DNA of 33,545 nt from Cyanobacteriota bacterium (GTDB lineage: Bacteria > Cyanobacteriota > Cyanobacteriia > Pseudanabaenales > Pseudanabaenaceae), in contig JANXUJ010000141.1 of assembly GCA_025356295.1 (NCBI GenBank), positions 1 through 33,545 of the forward strand, in the 5' to 3' direction. Positions 1 to 9,026 of this stretch are shown in pieces; the stretch's first letter is position 1; each line of letters begins with the position of its first letter. A model generated the notes under the pieces. That model worked only from the letters and a program-made list of their open reading frames with translations, ran no database searches and was not told the DNA's origin. Made by a program: the position numbers and the translations under genes.

Positions 1-1032
1 CGATTTATAGATCTATTTGCTGGCATTGGGGGCTTTCGTTTAGGCTTTGAGCGAGCAGATTATCGATGTGTTTTCTCTTGCGAAGTTGATCAAAGTTGCA
101 AAGAAGTTTATAAAAATAATTTTGATGAAATCCCATTTTCAGACATAACAGAGATCGATGTTGAATCTATTCCTGACTTTGAGGTATTGACGGCTGGATT
201 CCCTTGTCAACCTTTTAGTATTTGTGGAAAACGAAAAGGATTTGAAGACACAAGAGGTACATTGTTCTTTCATATTTGCAGGATTTTGGCAGCTAAACAA
301 CCACCTTTTGCAGTTTTAGAAAACGTAAAATATTTGATTTATCATGATGGAGGAAAAACTTTAAAAATTATATTAGAATCTCTGGAAGATCTTGGTTACT
401 ATGTTAACTATGCTCTTTTAAATTCTAGAGATTTTGGAGTGCCTCAAAACAGAGAGAGATTAGTTATTATTGCTAGTAAGAAGAGTTTGTTTAATTTTAA
501 AAAATTATCAATTGTTAGACCAATTCCTAAGCTAGTCGATTTCTTGTCTAAGGATGATAAATTTGATTATCTATTACCTGATGAATATACCTTAATCGAT
601 AATCCTAAATATCAACAATCAGGGCTAATATTTGTAGGATATAGAACTAATAAAACTATTTGGAAAAAAGGGGTTAGACCTAATACTGAACATCTGTCTA
701 GAGTCCACCATCAACCCAATCGAATCTATTCAGTATTGGGAATTCATCCTACAATTCCCTCACAGGAAACATCAGGACGTTTCTTTATATACATTCCATC
801 TGAAGATACGGTAAGAAAGTTAACAATCACTGAATGCTATAAAATCATGGGATTCCCTGAAAACTTCAAGACATGTAATATACTGGGCAGTTCTTACAAA
901 CAAGTTGGTAATTCAGTATGTGTACCAATGATTTATCAGATTGCTTTAGAAATCAAACAACAGTTATCACAAAATACACCTGAGCCATCAACAACTCAAA
1001 TATTTAGCACTAAGCAGTTAGCACTTTTTTAA
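1..1032 (+). CDS. DNA (cytosine-5-)-methyltransferase, 5'-truncated by the window edge
   Basis: Reading frame 1 is open from base 1 to a TAA at 1030-1032, so the gene starts upstream of the window; 343 residues are visible. It transfers a methyl group from S-adenosylmethionine to C5 of cytosine in a specific DNA site. The ordered C5-methyltransferase motifs are all present: motif I DLFAGIGGFRLG at the very start (cofactor binding), motif IV PCQPFS with the catalytic Cys near residue 68, motif VI ENVK, motif VIII QNRERL, a motif IX-like LTITECYKIMGFP and motif X GNSVCVP. The variable stretch before motif IX should be the target-recognition domain; its site cannot be predicted by eye. An internal TTG at 187 opens just before motif IV and is not the true start, because motif I lies upstream in frame. 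It is followed after 20 bases by a nuclease gene, so this is the protective half of a restriction-modification pair. It is AT-rich and lacks HIP1, suggesting transfer. Confidence 0.96.
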   Translation, partial: RFIDLFAGIGGFRLGFERADYRCVFSCEVDQSCKEVYKNNFDEIPFSDITEIDVESIPDFEVLTAGFPCQPFSICGKRKGFEDTRGTLFFHICRILAAKQPPFAVLENVKYLIYHDGGKTLKIILESLEDLGYYVNYALLNSRDFGVPQNRERLVIIASKKSLFNFKKLSIVRPIPKLVDFLSKDDKFDYLLPDEYTLIDNPKYQQSGLIFVGYRTNKTIWKKGVRPNTEHLSRVHHQPNRIYSVLGIHPTIPSQETSGRFFIYIPSEDTVRKLTITECYKIMGFPENFKTCNILGSSYKQVGNSVCVPMIYQIALEIKQQLSQNTPEPSTTQIFSTKQLALF

Positions 1033-1052
1033 TTAAATTTCCAAGTTAGATT

Positions 1053-2231
1053 ATGAATCATCAAGAAAAGCTTTTAGAAATATATAGATTTATATCAAAT
1101 GGATCTCATAAATCCATGAAAATTATTGCAGAAATGCAAAAACTTCCTCAGAATATTTTAGATAATATTAATCTCATAGGTCTAAATTGTTTTAAACAAA
1201 AGGGAGTTTATACTGTATTAGTTACTCTATTAACCCATAAATTTTTATTTCCTGAACAGGATGTTAGATCTCATCAACATAATTTATACAACGGATTTTC
1301 AGGAAGAAGCATAGATACACAATACATAACCCCTACTCTCAAGAATTTAGGTTTGCCATCAATGGCTGAAAGTGGTTGGTTAACACGCTCTTTAGAGCAG
1401 CCATTCCCATACACAATGGAATATAAAGGAAAGATTAGTGGGAAGGGTGTTAAAAATGCATTTTTAAGTATTTTAAATTTCCTTGAAATAGAAGTTAAGG
1501 CTATAAATCAAAAAAAAGTATCTGAATTATTGTTAATTTGTTTATTAAAGACTGTAATAGAATTATCTAGCAAGGAAAAACTTGAATTCATTAGAATTCA
1601 GGAGCTAGATCCTCAAGCAAATAAAAAAGTTGAAATTAAAATCAATGATATCGTCTTTTCTTTGCAAGAACATTTTTATTGCAAATATACGACTAAGGGT
1701 GCATCAAAGCTTCCTGTAATAGCTATTTATGCAATATATGAGTTGCTTATAAAAGAAATAGCAAGATATAAAAATTGTTCGCTAAAACCATTAGGGAGTC
1801 ATACTGCTTCAGACAGAACATCTAGAAGTGCAGGAGATATTGAGATTTATTCAATAGAACCAGATAACCACTTGTTAGAGGTTATAGAAATTAAATATGA
1901 GAAATTAATAGACAAGCATATGGTTGAAATTGTCAAAGAAAAAATCTTAAGATTTTCACCTGAGAGATATCTTATTTTGTCTTCAGTAAATGTAAAAAAG
2001 GAAGATGAGAGTGATATTAATCGAATGATTAACGAAATTTTAAATAACCATCAATGTCAGGTAATCGTAAATGGCATATTTCCAACACTTAAATATTATT
2101 TAAGATTAGTGAGTTCTTTGAGTGAATTCATAAATTGTTATTCAGGTTTGATTGAGAACGATCAAGAAATTGATTTTGAACACAAACAGAAATGGGCTGA
2201 GATACTGGCAAAAATAATCATTACTCAATAA
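1053..2231 (+). CDS. Type II restriction endonuclease, PD-(D/E)XK type (partner of the upstream methyltransferase)
   Basis: The gene encodes 392 residues. I do not recognise the exact restriction family, but position and motifs support a restriction enzyme. It lies 20 bases downstream of a C5 methyltransferase on the same strand. Around residues 269-287 the sequence AGDIEIYS, then about 12 residues, then VIEIKYEK gives the D...ExK pattern of a PD-(D/E)XK nuclease core. The N-terminal part contains NGFSGRSIDTQYITP and ESGWLTRSLEQ, which look like conserved family blocks. Like its partner it is AT-rich and HIP1-free, unlike the genes further right, so the pair was probably acquired together. 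The recognition site is not predictable. It would cut unmethylated foreign DNA in the cytoplasm. Confidence 0.82.
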   Translation: MNHQEKLLEIYRFISNGSHKSMKIIAEMQKLPQNILDNINLIGLNCFKQKGVYTVLVTLLTHKFLFPEQDVRSHQHNLYNGFSGRSIDTQYITPTLKNLGLPSMAESGWLTRSLEQPFPYTMEYKGKISGKGVKNAFLSILNFLEIEVKAINQKKVSELLLICLLKTVIELSSKEKLEFIRIQELDPQANKKVEIKINDIVFSLQEHFYCKYTTKGASKLPVIAIYAIYELLIKEIARYKNCSLKPLGSHTASDRTSRSAGDIEIYSIEPDNHLLEVIEIKYEKLIDKHMVEIVKEKILRFSPERYLILSSVNVKKEDESDINRMINEILNNHQCQVIVNGIFPTLKYYLRLVSSLSEFINCYSGLIENDQEIDFEHKQKWAEILAKIIITQ

Positions 2232-2273
2232 GTTCTAATTGAGTAATATTAAGAATATTTAGGATAGTATCAA

Positions 2274-5273
2274 ATGCATAATTTAGTAGAAAATTTATCT
2301 CAAGTTATTAATAAATTACGATCGCGATCGCGTTTATCAATACTTGATAATTGGCAAAGACTAAATCAAGCGGGTATTTGGGAGATTTTACCGACTGTAA
2401 ATTCTAAGCAAAATAAGCCGATGGTAGCTTTTTTGAAAGGTGAAGAAAATATTCATATTAAACAAACTTGGCTAGTGCCAGAAGTATATGCAGGACTTTC
2501 AACGTTAGGTGCAACTATTCGACTCAATTTAATTTGGTGGGCAGATATCTGTGAGATTTGGATTAATCATCAAAAAATTCAAGAAGGTGATTTATTTGAT
2601 CAAAAATGTCGACTGTTACTAGATGATAAAAACTCCTATGAATTAGAAATCAAACTAAATAGTCCTAAGCATGATATCGGTGCATTACAGCTTTCAGAAC
2701 TAATTTTTGAATATCCGAACCAAGCTTGTGATCTAAATAAGCTTGCAGATGAATTAGAAGTTCTACAAATTTACATTCCAATTTTTGCTAAGAAAAATAT
2801 TGATGTTGCACCTCTAGAAACTGCGGTTGTTAAACTAAACACTTTACTAAAAGAAGAGAGTGCAAATCTCTTTTTCAATCTAGCAAAAATCCGTAAACCA
2901 CTTTTACAATATAGCGAATTTCTCAAACAACGCCAGATTTATATGCTTGGTAATTCACATATTGATGTGGCTTGGTTGTGGGCGATCGCCGAAACTAAAA
3001 ATGCAATGCAACGTACATTTAATTCCGCCTTAAATTTACAAGAACATTATCCAGAGCTAATTTTCAATCAAAGTACGGCTGTCTCCTATCAATGGATGGA
3101 GCAGGAATATCCTGAGTTATTCGCCCGCATTCAGTCCGCAGTAGAGGCAAGTAAATGGGAACTAATCGGCGGGATGTGGGTGGAACCAGATGGTAATTTG
3201 CCTAGTGGCGAATCTTTGATTAGGCAAATCCTTTATGGACAGGAATATTTTCGTGAAAAGTTTAATCGAGAAGTCAAAATTGCGTGGTTGCCCGACACAT
3301 TTGGATTCCATTGGCAAATGCCGCAAATACTATTAAAGAGTGGCTTTGAAGCATTTGTCACTCAAAAACTATTGTGGAATGATACTAATAAATTTCCGCA
3401 TCAAATTTTTTGGTGGGAAGGTGTGGATGGAAGTCGGATATTTACTTATTTTAGTAACGAGATTGGTCAAGGACTGGAACCTGTCGCGATCGCTAAACAT
3501 CTCGTCAATCAAGAAGAAAAACACGATATCACAGAGACAGTATGGCTTTATGGAGTCGGGGATCATGGTGGTGGACCAACTGCTGACATGTTAGATATGG
3601 GGCGCGAATTAGCAAACTCACCCTTATTTTTTAAGATAAAATCAAGTACTTTAGAAAATTTTCTGTTAAATTTAAAAGCAAAATTACCAGCAGATTTACC
3701 AGTTTGGCAAGATGAACTTTATTTAGAATTTCATCGTGGTACATTTACCAGCAAAGCTGATCAAAAACGCCAAAATCGTCAACTTGAAGTTCTCTTAGGT
3801 AATGTCGAAAAATATAGCGCGATCGCCTTTTTAACGAAAAATATTCCCTATCCTCAAGCCCAATTAGAAAAAGCTTGGCAAGGATTATTACTAAATCAAT
3901 TTCACGATATTCTGCCAGGTACATCGATACCTGAAGTTTATACAGATGCCGATCACACTTGGGCAGAGGTCAGAGAAATCTGCGATCGCATTCTTCCTCA
4001 TGAAACGCAATTAAACTCTAATCTGCAAGCATGGAATTTTCTGAATTGGCAGCGATCACAATTAGTTAGACTTCCAGATAATTCGCTATGTTGGTTAGCT
4101 AACATTCCTAGTTTTGGATTTGCTGATATTGCAACTGTGGTAATTACTGGAACAACTGCGCCTTTAAGTATTACTTCTGACATTAATAATTTCTATCTGG
4201 AAAATAGATATATTAAAGTTGATATTGATATTAAAAGTGGGGCGATCGCACAAATATTTGATAAGCGATCGCGAAAATCCATCCTAAAATCACCTAGTAA
4301 TTTACAATTTTTTGAAGACAAAGATCAGTATTGGGATGCATGGAATATTGATCCTAATTATGAAAGTAAAAGACTAGAATCTCCTATTCTTGAATCAATT
4401 GTGATCGCTGAAAATTGCAATTTGCAAGTATCAGTTCGCACAGTTCAGAAATTCCGTAATTCTACTTTTATTCAAGAAATCCAACTATCAGCTTTTGAGT
4501 CATTTATTACAGTAAATAACTGGGCAGATTGGCAAGAGGAATATACATTAGTCAAAGTAGCTTTTTCTGTGAATTGGCGATCGCCCTATGCCACTTACGA
4601 AATTCCGATGGGGACGATTCAGCGTAGTACTCTTAGTGAAACACCAGAAGACAAAGCTAAATGGGAGGTTCCTGCTCAATACTGGGCAGATATTTCATCT
4701 TCTCCAAACCAAGAGAATTTTCTCCAGCCGAAGGCTGGAGAAAATTCTCTTGGTTTGGGTTTGAGCGTTCTCAATGACAGTAAATATGGCTATGATGCCA
4801 AGCCTGATTGTTTGCGATTAACTTTGTTGCGTAGTCCTAACTGGCCCTGTCCAAATAGCGATCGCGGGAAGCATAAGTTTACTTATAGGTTAGTACCACA
4901 TCAGGGCAACTGGCGCGCTGCCAATATTGTTCAACTTGCTCAAGAGCTAAATAATCCTGTTGTTTTACAGAATTCATTAATTCAAGCAAAACAACAAAGC
5001 TTTTTAAATATTTCTGCATCAAATATTATTTTGTCAGCATTTAAGCGATCGCAAGATCAATCAGGATGGATCATGCGTTTTTATGAAGCACATGGAGAAA
5101 TAACAGCAACAGATATTAATATTTCATCTAATTTTTTACAAGCAAACAGTATTTGGGAATGCGATTTGATGGAAAATAAAAACAATTTACTTAGTGAGCA
5201 TGATTCAAACTCATTTAAAGCTATATTTCAACCATATGAAATTAAGACTTTTTTAATTGTATTAATTGAATAG
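2274..5273 (+). CDS. Alpha-mannosidase, glycoside hydrolase family 38
   Basis: The 999-residue protein should hydrolyse terminal alpha-mannosides with a zinc-assisted retaining mechanism. GH38 landmarks are clear: GNSHIDVAWLWAIAETK with zinc-ligand candidates H229 and D231, WLPDTFGFHWQMP with the likely catalytic nucleophile D341, GDHGGGPTADM with H431, and the QFHDILPGTSIPE block. The N-terminal 200 residues and the beta-rich C-terminal half match the usual domain order, and the length is within the family range. AGGA at about 2261-2264 precedes the ATG. HIP1 octamers are frequent, so this is native-looking DNA, unlike both flanks. Two oddities: residues about 811-829 are encoded by a perfect 26-bp inverted repeat, and the last 32 bases overlap the end of the convergent HNH gene. 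A diverged copy of the gene's 3' end lies at 6779-6869. No signal peptide is evident, so it is probably cytoplasmic. Confidence 0.95.
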   Translation: MHNLVENLSQVINKLRSRSRLSILDNWQRLNQAGIWEILPTVNSKQNKPMVAFLKGEENIHIKQTWLVPEVYAGLSTLGATIRLNLIWWADICEIWINHQKIQEGDLFDQKCRLLLDDKNSYELEIKLNSPKHDIGALQLSELIFEYPNQACDLNKLADELEVLQIYIPIFAKKNIDVAPLETAVVKLNTLLKEESANLFFNLAKIRKPLLQYSEFLKQRQIYMLGNSHIDVAWLWAIAETKNAMQRTFNSALNLQEHYPELIFNQSTAVSYQWMEQEYPELFARIQSAVEASKWELIGGMWVEPDGNLPSGESLIRQILYGQEYFREKFNREVKIAWLPDTFGFHWQMPQILLKSGFEAFVTQKLLWNDTNKFPHQIFWWEGVDGSRIFTYFSNEIGQGLEPVAIAKHLVNQEEKHDITETVWLYGVGDHGGGPTADMLDMGRELANSPLFFKIKSSTLENFLLNLKAKLPADLPVWQDELYLEFHRGTFTSKADQKRQNRQLEVLLGNVEKYSAIAFLTKNIPYPQAQLEKAWQGLLLNQFHDILPGTSIPEVYTDADHTWAEVREICDRILPHETQLNSNLQAWNFLNWQRSQLVRLPDNSLCWLANIPSFGFADIATVVITGTTAPLSITSDINNFYLENRYIKVDIDIKSGAIAQIFDKRSRKSILKSPSNLQFFEDKDQYWDAWNIDPNYESKRLESPILESIVIAENCNLQVSVRTVQKFRNSTFIQEIQLSAFESFITVNNWADWQEEYTLVKVAFSVNWRSPYATYEIPMGTIQRSTLSETPEDKAKWEVPAQYWADISSSPNQENFLQPKAGENSLGLGLSVLNDSKYGYDAKPDCLRLTLLRSPNWPCPNSDRGKHKFTYRLVPHQGNWRAANIVQLAQELNNPVVLQNSLIQAKQQSFLNISASNIILSAFKRSQDQSGWIMRFYEAHGEITATDINISSNFLQANSIWECDLMENKNNLLSEHDSNSFKAIFQPYEIKTFLIVLIE
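4704..4758. repeat. Perfect palindromic element inside the alpha-mannosidase gene
   Basis: Two perfectly complementary 26-base arms (4704-4729 and 4733-4758) are separated by GAA, so the stem closes on GCC-GAA-GGC. The element keeps the reading frame open and encodes about 18 residues (starting SPNQENFLQ) with a composition unlike the flanking beta-rich domain. The size and perfection of the arms are typical of a mobile palindromic (REP/MITE-like) sequence rather than a protein-driven signal. Confidence 0.85.
5214..5248. repeat. Left copy of a direct repeat bracketing the HNH module
   Basis: This stretch of the mannosidase 3' end recurs at 6822-6856. The core 26 bases (5223-5248 and 6831-6856) differ at a single position (T versus C in GAAAT/C AAGAC); the nine bases before are similar. 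The three-gene HNH module lies between the two copies. Confidence 0.75.
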
Positions 5274-5691
5274 GTCTATATATTCTCAGATCAGAATAGG
5301 ATTTGGGATAGCGGATAAAAATATAGCGTTCATATTCATACCAATCCATTTCTCCCTTCTCTTGATTACAATCCCTGCAAATCACCCATAGATTTTTAAA
5401 TTCCATTGATAGCCAAGGATATTTAGATCGGGGTAGTTTGTGATCAATTGTTCTACCGTTATCTTTGTGATAGCGTATATTGCAAATTGGGCAATGAGAA
5501 TCTGAATGATCTGTAACCCAATCTTTACTCTCTTGAGTGCTTCCAGTGCCAAAATTACTATTAATGTAGCGCCAATGATCATATTGTTTATAATTTGAAA
5601 AATCCTGTTCAGTTAATCTGTTATAACGTTTTTTACCAATTTTATCGACCAAATCAAATAATTCTTTTAGTGTTTTATTCTCAAGATTCAT
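5242..5691 (-). CDS. HNH endonuclease
   Basis: This 149-residue protein has a compact HNH nuclease fold. CPIC and ICRDC supply two zinc-binding CxxC knuckles, and between them TIDHKLPRSKYP gives the catalytic DH pair. The asparagine position falls in FKNLW, and CNQEKG follows the second knuckle. The N-terminal 60 residues are helical and unassigned. It is the last gene of a three-gene minus-strand operon, 4 bases after the preceding gene. Its stop codon lies inside the 3' end of the convergent mannosidase gene (32-base overlap), within a direct repeat. It has no HIP1 sites and is AT-rich. It could be a mobile or homing-type nuclease or the effector of a defence module; the sequence alone does not decide. 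Confidence 0.85.
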   Translation of the reverse strand: MNLENKTLKELFDLVDKIGKKRYNRLTEQDFSNYKQYDHWRYINSNFGTGSTQESKDWVTDHSDSHCPICNIRYHKDNGRTIDHKLPRSKYPWLSMEFKNLWVICRDCNQEKGEMDWYEYERYIFIRYPKSYSDLRIYRPIQLIQLKKS

Positions 5692-5695
5692 AATC

Positions 5696-6115
5696 TTATT
5701 TTCTATTGTTATTATTAGGCTTTCGTCTCAACTTGGCACTAAAATCAATAATTTCATTCTCAGTATCAGGAAAGAATTTATCAATCTGATTATTAATTAC
5801 ATTATTTGCTTCAGTTAATATTTGATTGTTTGCAATAATTTCTTTTTCGGTAAAATATTTATTTCCAATACAATCAGCCTCTAAAAATAAATCTCCAAGA
5901 CTTAGATCATTTAAACTATCTCTTTCTTGAATTAATTCTTCTATTTTTTGATAAAGAATAATAACCTGATCCCAGCCTACATTCTTACAGCCTGAAATTT
6001 TTAGCCATTGTCGATCAGCTTTACTGAGTTTGTCACGACTTTTTGAGTTAGCAAATTGTACTTCGCAATAGCTCATAGACTTGAAGAGTCTTTTTTTACT
6101 TTTCTGATTAGTCAT
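5696..6115 (-). CDS. Unknown protein of the HNH module
   Basis: I do not recognise this 139-residue protein. It is rich in Lys, Asn, Glu and Ile, has no membrane segment, and is predicted largely helical (for example VIILYQKIEELIQERD). The C-terminus is a basic tail, RRKPNNNNRK. The segment KADRQWLKISGCKNVGWDQV could be a small conserved motif. The spacing, 12 bases after the upstream gene and 4 bases before the HNH gene, supports one transcript and a shared function. The base composition and lack of HIP1 match its two partners rather than the chromosomal genes around it. Confidence 0.6.
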   Translation of the reverse strand: MTNQKSKKRLFKSMSYCEVQFANSKSRDKLSKADRQWLKISGCKNVGWDQVIILYQKIEELIQERDSLNDLSLGDLFLEADCIGNKYFTEKEIIANNQILTEANNVINNQIDKFFPDTENEIIDFSAKLRRKPNNNNRK

Positions 6116-6127
6116 TACTTTCTTCTA

Positions 6128-6595
6128 TTAACCTTGCATACCTTTAAACCATTTAGATAATGCTTTGCGAATTTCGCTATCTTCATATTGTAAAAGTTTT
6201 CCACCATCAATTGTTATTTTTAATCTGATTGCATCAACAAGATTCTTTAAGCCTCTATTATCTTTTTCTAACTGATCCTTAACTACAGTTAGTTGTTCAT
6301 TAACTTTAAATAAATTGCTATTTTGTAAATCTAAAATCTTAGTTTGATTTTGTAAATCCTTATTTTCTATAATCCTTAAATCAACTTCCTTTTTCTTTTT
6401 TGTTACCATACCTTTTTGAGCAGCTTGGAGATTTTGGCGATTAATTAATTCTTTTCCCGCAAACAAAGAAATACATTGGTAAACCGCGATTTCATCTGGG
6501 TCTTGACTAAAGTCAAGTCCTTTCAAAGCTCTTTCGGTATCCACTTTTGTCCACCCCATATCGACAAACAAACTTATTGCTTCTATCTTTTTCAT
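6128..6595 (-). CDS. Unknown coiled-coil protein, first gene of the HNH module
   Basis: I do not recognise this 155-residue protein. The N-terminus (FVDMGWTKVDTERALKGLD) looks like a small helical, UBA-like or DNA-binding-type bundle; that is an impression, not a family match. Residues about 75-120 form a strongly predicted coiled coil with many Leu, Asn, Lys and Gln. The C-terminus ends in SEIRKALSKWFKGMQG. It starts the operon that continues into the unknown 139-residue protein and the HNH nuclease. No convincing ribosome-binding site precedes its ATG. A role as a dimerising or targeting subunit for the nuclease is inference. Confidence 0.6.
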   Translation of the reverse strand: MKKIEAISLFVDMGWTKVDTERALKGLDFSQDPDEIAVYQCISLFAGKELINRQNLQAAQKGMVTKKKKEVDLRIIENKDLQNQTKILDLQNSNLFKVNEQLTVVKDQLEKDNRGLKNLVDAIRLKITIDGGKLLQYEDSEIRKALSKWFKGMQG

Positions 6596-6778
6596 AATTG
6601 CTACTCTATTTTACTCAACTGGAATAAAATCGTACTGCTGAATGTAATCCAAAAGTAGTTTAGGTTAAAGCTCATAAAAATGCAATATCCTCCAAAAAAT
6701 TAAATTTTTATTAATTATAAGCTTCGTTGCTTAAATTGATCGCGCGATCGCTACTAAACAATAATCACTTGTATTATT

Positions 6779-6869
6779 TAATGAAGAACATACACACTTT
6801 ACTTTCAATAATTGAAAATGATTTAAGACCATATTTCAACCATATGAAATCAAGACATTCTTTGTCTAG
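6779..6869 (+). pseudogene. Remnant copy of the alpha-mannosidase 3' end
   Basis: From 6822 to the TAG at 6867-6869 the sequence reads FKTIFQPYEIKTFFV and then stops; the intact gene at 5214-5273 reads FKAIFQPYEIKTFLIVLIE. Upstream, MKNIHTLLS aligns with MENKNNLLS of the intact gene, but the frame is broken between the two blocks. So about 90 bases are homologous to the mannosidase end, without a coding body. Either a second mannosidase copy was lost or the HNH module entered here and re-created the gene end. Confidence 0.7.
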
Positions 6870-6908
6870 ACTCGCTTAAACTCTTAAGCTTGCATACCAA
6901 CAAGCCGC

Positions 6909-6914
6909 TATAAT
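6909..6914 (+). promoter_or_regulatory. Candidate -10 box for chlD
   Basis: A perfect TATAAT lies 56 bases before the chlD start codon. The nearest -35-like hexamer (TTGCAT at 6890) is only 13 bases away, so the -35 element is uncertain. Confidence 0.35.
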
Positions 6915-6970
6915 AGACGCAATATCTATAATCTAACTCTTTAAAAACACTGTTACACATAACTCTATAA

Positions 6971-9010
6971 ATGACACTTTCGCTCACCAGTCCATCCACA
7001 GATATCTCTAATCCACCGATCACATTTCCCCTTGCGGCGGTGGTCGGTCAAGAAGCGATTAAAACCGCTTTGCTGCTAGCCGCGATCGACCCACGCATTG
7101 GTGGTATTGCCCTCGCAGGCAGACGCGGCACGGCAAAGTCGGTTTTAGCGCGTGGTATCCATGCCTTGCTTCCTCCTATTGAAGTCGCCGTTGAATCCCT
7201 CAGTAACTGCGATCCGACCAATCCTGATGAGTGGGATGATGCATTGGTTGCAGCCATGCAGGGCAGAGATATTAGCGAGATTAAAACCAAAATTATTCCT
7301 GCTCCATTCATTCAAATTCCATTAGGAATAACTGAAGATCGGTTGATTGGTTCTGTTGACGTGAGTCGTTCGGTGCGCGAAGGTCAAACTGTATTTCAAC
7401 CAGGAATTTTAGCAGAAGCACATCGTGGCGTTCTTTATATTGACGAAATCAATCTCCTCGATCCCCAGATTTCTAATTTATTGCTTTCAGTTCTCTCCAC
7501 AGGCTACAACCAAGTCGAGCGCGAAGGAATTAGCTATCAGCATCCTTGTCAACCTTTGCTAATTTCTACCTATAACCCAGAAGAAGGGACACTAGGCGAA
7601 CATCTCATGGATCGAATTGCGATTAATCTTTCTGCTGATGGAGTTCTCTCTCTCGATCAGCGAGTAGAAGCAGTGGATATGGTATTGGGCTATGCCAATT
7701 CTCCTGAGGCATTTTTAAGCAGCTATGACTCGGATATTGATGATTTGCGGACACAGATCATTTTGGCGAGAGAATGGCTAAAAGATATCACGATTTCTAG
7801 AGCGCAGATTCAATATTTAGTCGCTGAGGCAGTGCGTGGAGGCGTGCAGGGACATCGCGCTGAGTTGTTTGCTTTGCGGGTTGCGAAAGCAGCAGCAGCG
7901 CTAGAAAGTCGTACTCAGGTTAATGCTGATGATCTGCGTCAAGCGGTGGAGTTAGTGATCGTGCCGCGATCGCCTTTACAGCCAGAGCAACAACAACCCG
8001 ATCAGCAGCAACAGCAACAAGCGCCACCACCGCCTCAAAATCAGGACGAGGGACAACAGGATCAAGACCAAGAAGAAGATAACGAACCTGATCAAGAGAG
8101 CGAAACGCCTGAAATTCCTGAAGAATTTGTTTTTGATCCTGAAGGGGTGATTCTCGATCCTGAAGTTCTATTTTTTGCTCAGTCGATGCAAAAACAAGGG
8201 CGCTCAGGAACTCGCAACGTGATCTATTCCCAAGAACGGGGACGCTATATTAAGCCAGTTTTGCCGCAAGGAAAAAGCGATCGCATTGCCGTTGATGCTA
8301 CCCTTCGCGCCTCGGCTCCCTATCAAAAAGCGCGTAGGTTGCGCCAGCCTCATCGTAAAGTAATTGTCGAAGATGTGGATATTCGCGCGAAAAAGCTAGC
8401 ACGCAAAGCGGGAGCGTTGACGATTTTCTTGGTAGATGCGTCTGGATCAATGGCATTAAATCGGATGCAGTCAGCTAAGGGAGCCGCCTTAAGAATGCTG
8501 ACTGATAGCTATCAAAACCGTGATCAAATCTCGCTAATTCCATTTCGTGGTGAAAAAGCCGATGTATTGCTACCGCCGACACGTTCCATTGAGGCAGCAC
8601 GCCGCCGTTTGGATACGATGCCCTGCGGTGGTGGCTCACCGCTTGCCCATGGATTGACTCAAGCAGTGCGGGTAGCGCTGAATGCTAGACAGTCGGGCGA
8701 TGTTGGCTCGGTGACGATTGTGGCGATTACTGATGGTCGTGGCAATATTCCATTAGCGCGATCTATGGGTGAGCCGATTGATCCAGACAAAAAGCCTGAC
8801 ATCAAAGCCGAATTGATAGGTATATGTCACAAAGTTCGCGCCTTAAATCTCGGACTTTTAGTTATCGACACCGAAAATAAATTTGTCTCGACTGGCTTTG
8901 CGAAGGAACTTGCCGCCGCAGGTGGTGGGAAGTATTATCATTTGCCAAAAGCGACTGATCAAGCGATCGCCAATGTCGCTCTCAGTGCGATCGCTGATCT
9001 GCGTAGTTAG
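6971..9010 (+). CDS. chlD: Magnesium chelatase subunit D
   Basis: ChlD works with ChlI and ChlH to insert Mg2+ into protoporphyrin IX, the first committed step to chlorophyll. The 679-residue protein has the expected three parts. The N-terminal AAA+ domain (about 20-330) has a degenerate P-loop GRRGTAKS at 50-57 and Walker [10 protein letters not shown] near 155; the altered P-loop fits ChlD, which generally lacks ChlI-like ATPase activity. A Gln/Pro then acidic linker follows (about 340-385, with QPDQQQQQQ and PPPPQ runs). The C-terminal von Willebrand A domain carries the MIDAS motif DASGSM at 489-494 and ends [10 protein letters not shown]. The length is normal for cyanobacterial ChlD. No clear Shine-Dalgarno precedes the ATG; an upstream TATAAT (6909) may be the promoter. 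The DUF2459 gene follows after 16 bases. Confidence 0.97.
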   Translation: MTLSLTSPSTDISNPPITFPLAAVVGQEAIKTALLLAAIDPRIGGIALAGRRGTAKSVLARGIHALLPPIEVAVESLSNCDPTNPDEWDDALVAAMQGRDISEIKTKIIPAPFIQIPLGITEDRLIGSVDVSRSVREGQTVFQPGILAEAHRGVLYIDEINLLDPQISNLLLSVLSTGYNQVEREGISYQHPCQPLLISTYNPEEGTLGEHLMDRIAINLSADGVLSLDQRVEAVDMVLGYANSPEAFLSSYDSDIDDLRTQIILAREWLKDITISRAQIQYLVAEAVRGGVQGHRAELFALRVAKAAAALESRTQVNADDLRQAVELVIVPRSPLQPEQQQPDQQQQQQAPPPPQNQDEGQQDQDQEEDNEPDQESETPEIPEEFVFDPEGVILDPEVLFFAQSMQKQGRSGTRNVIYSQERGRYIKPVLPQGKSDRIAVDATLRASAPYQKARRLRQPHRKVIVEDVDIRAKKLARKAGALTIFLVDASGSMALNRMQSAKGAALRMLTDSYQNRDQISLIPFRGEKADVLLPPTRSIEAARRRLDTMPCGGGSPLAHGLTQAVRVALNARQSGDVGSVTIVAITDGRGNIPLARSMGEPIDPDKKPDIKAELIGICHKVRALNLGLLVIDTENKFVSTGFAKELAAAGGGKYYHLPKATDQAIANVALSAIADLRS

Positions 9011-9026
9011 TCTTTGGTAGAAATAA

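Larger units (their letters stand above)
6596..6970. other. 375-bp gap between the HNH module and chlD
   Basis: Divergent gap. From left to right it holds an AT-rich leader of the HNH module, one overlapping HIP1 cluster near 6739-6750, the degenerate copy of the mannosidase 3' end (6779-6869), and a TATAAT hexamer (6909-6914) about 55 bases before the chlD start. No RNA gene is recognisable. Confidence 0.6.

Noticed and set aside
6781..6879. A 32-codon ATG frame upstream of chlD
   Set aside because: It overlaps the mannosidase 3' remnant in another frame, has no ribosome-binding site and no recognisable sequence.
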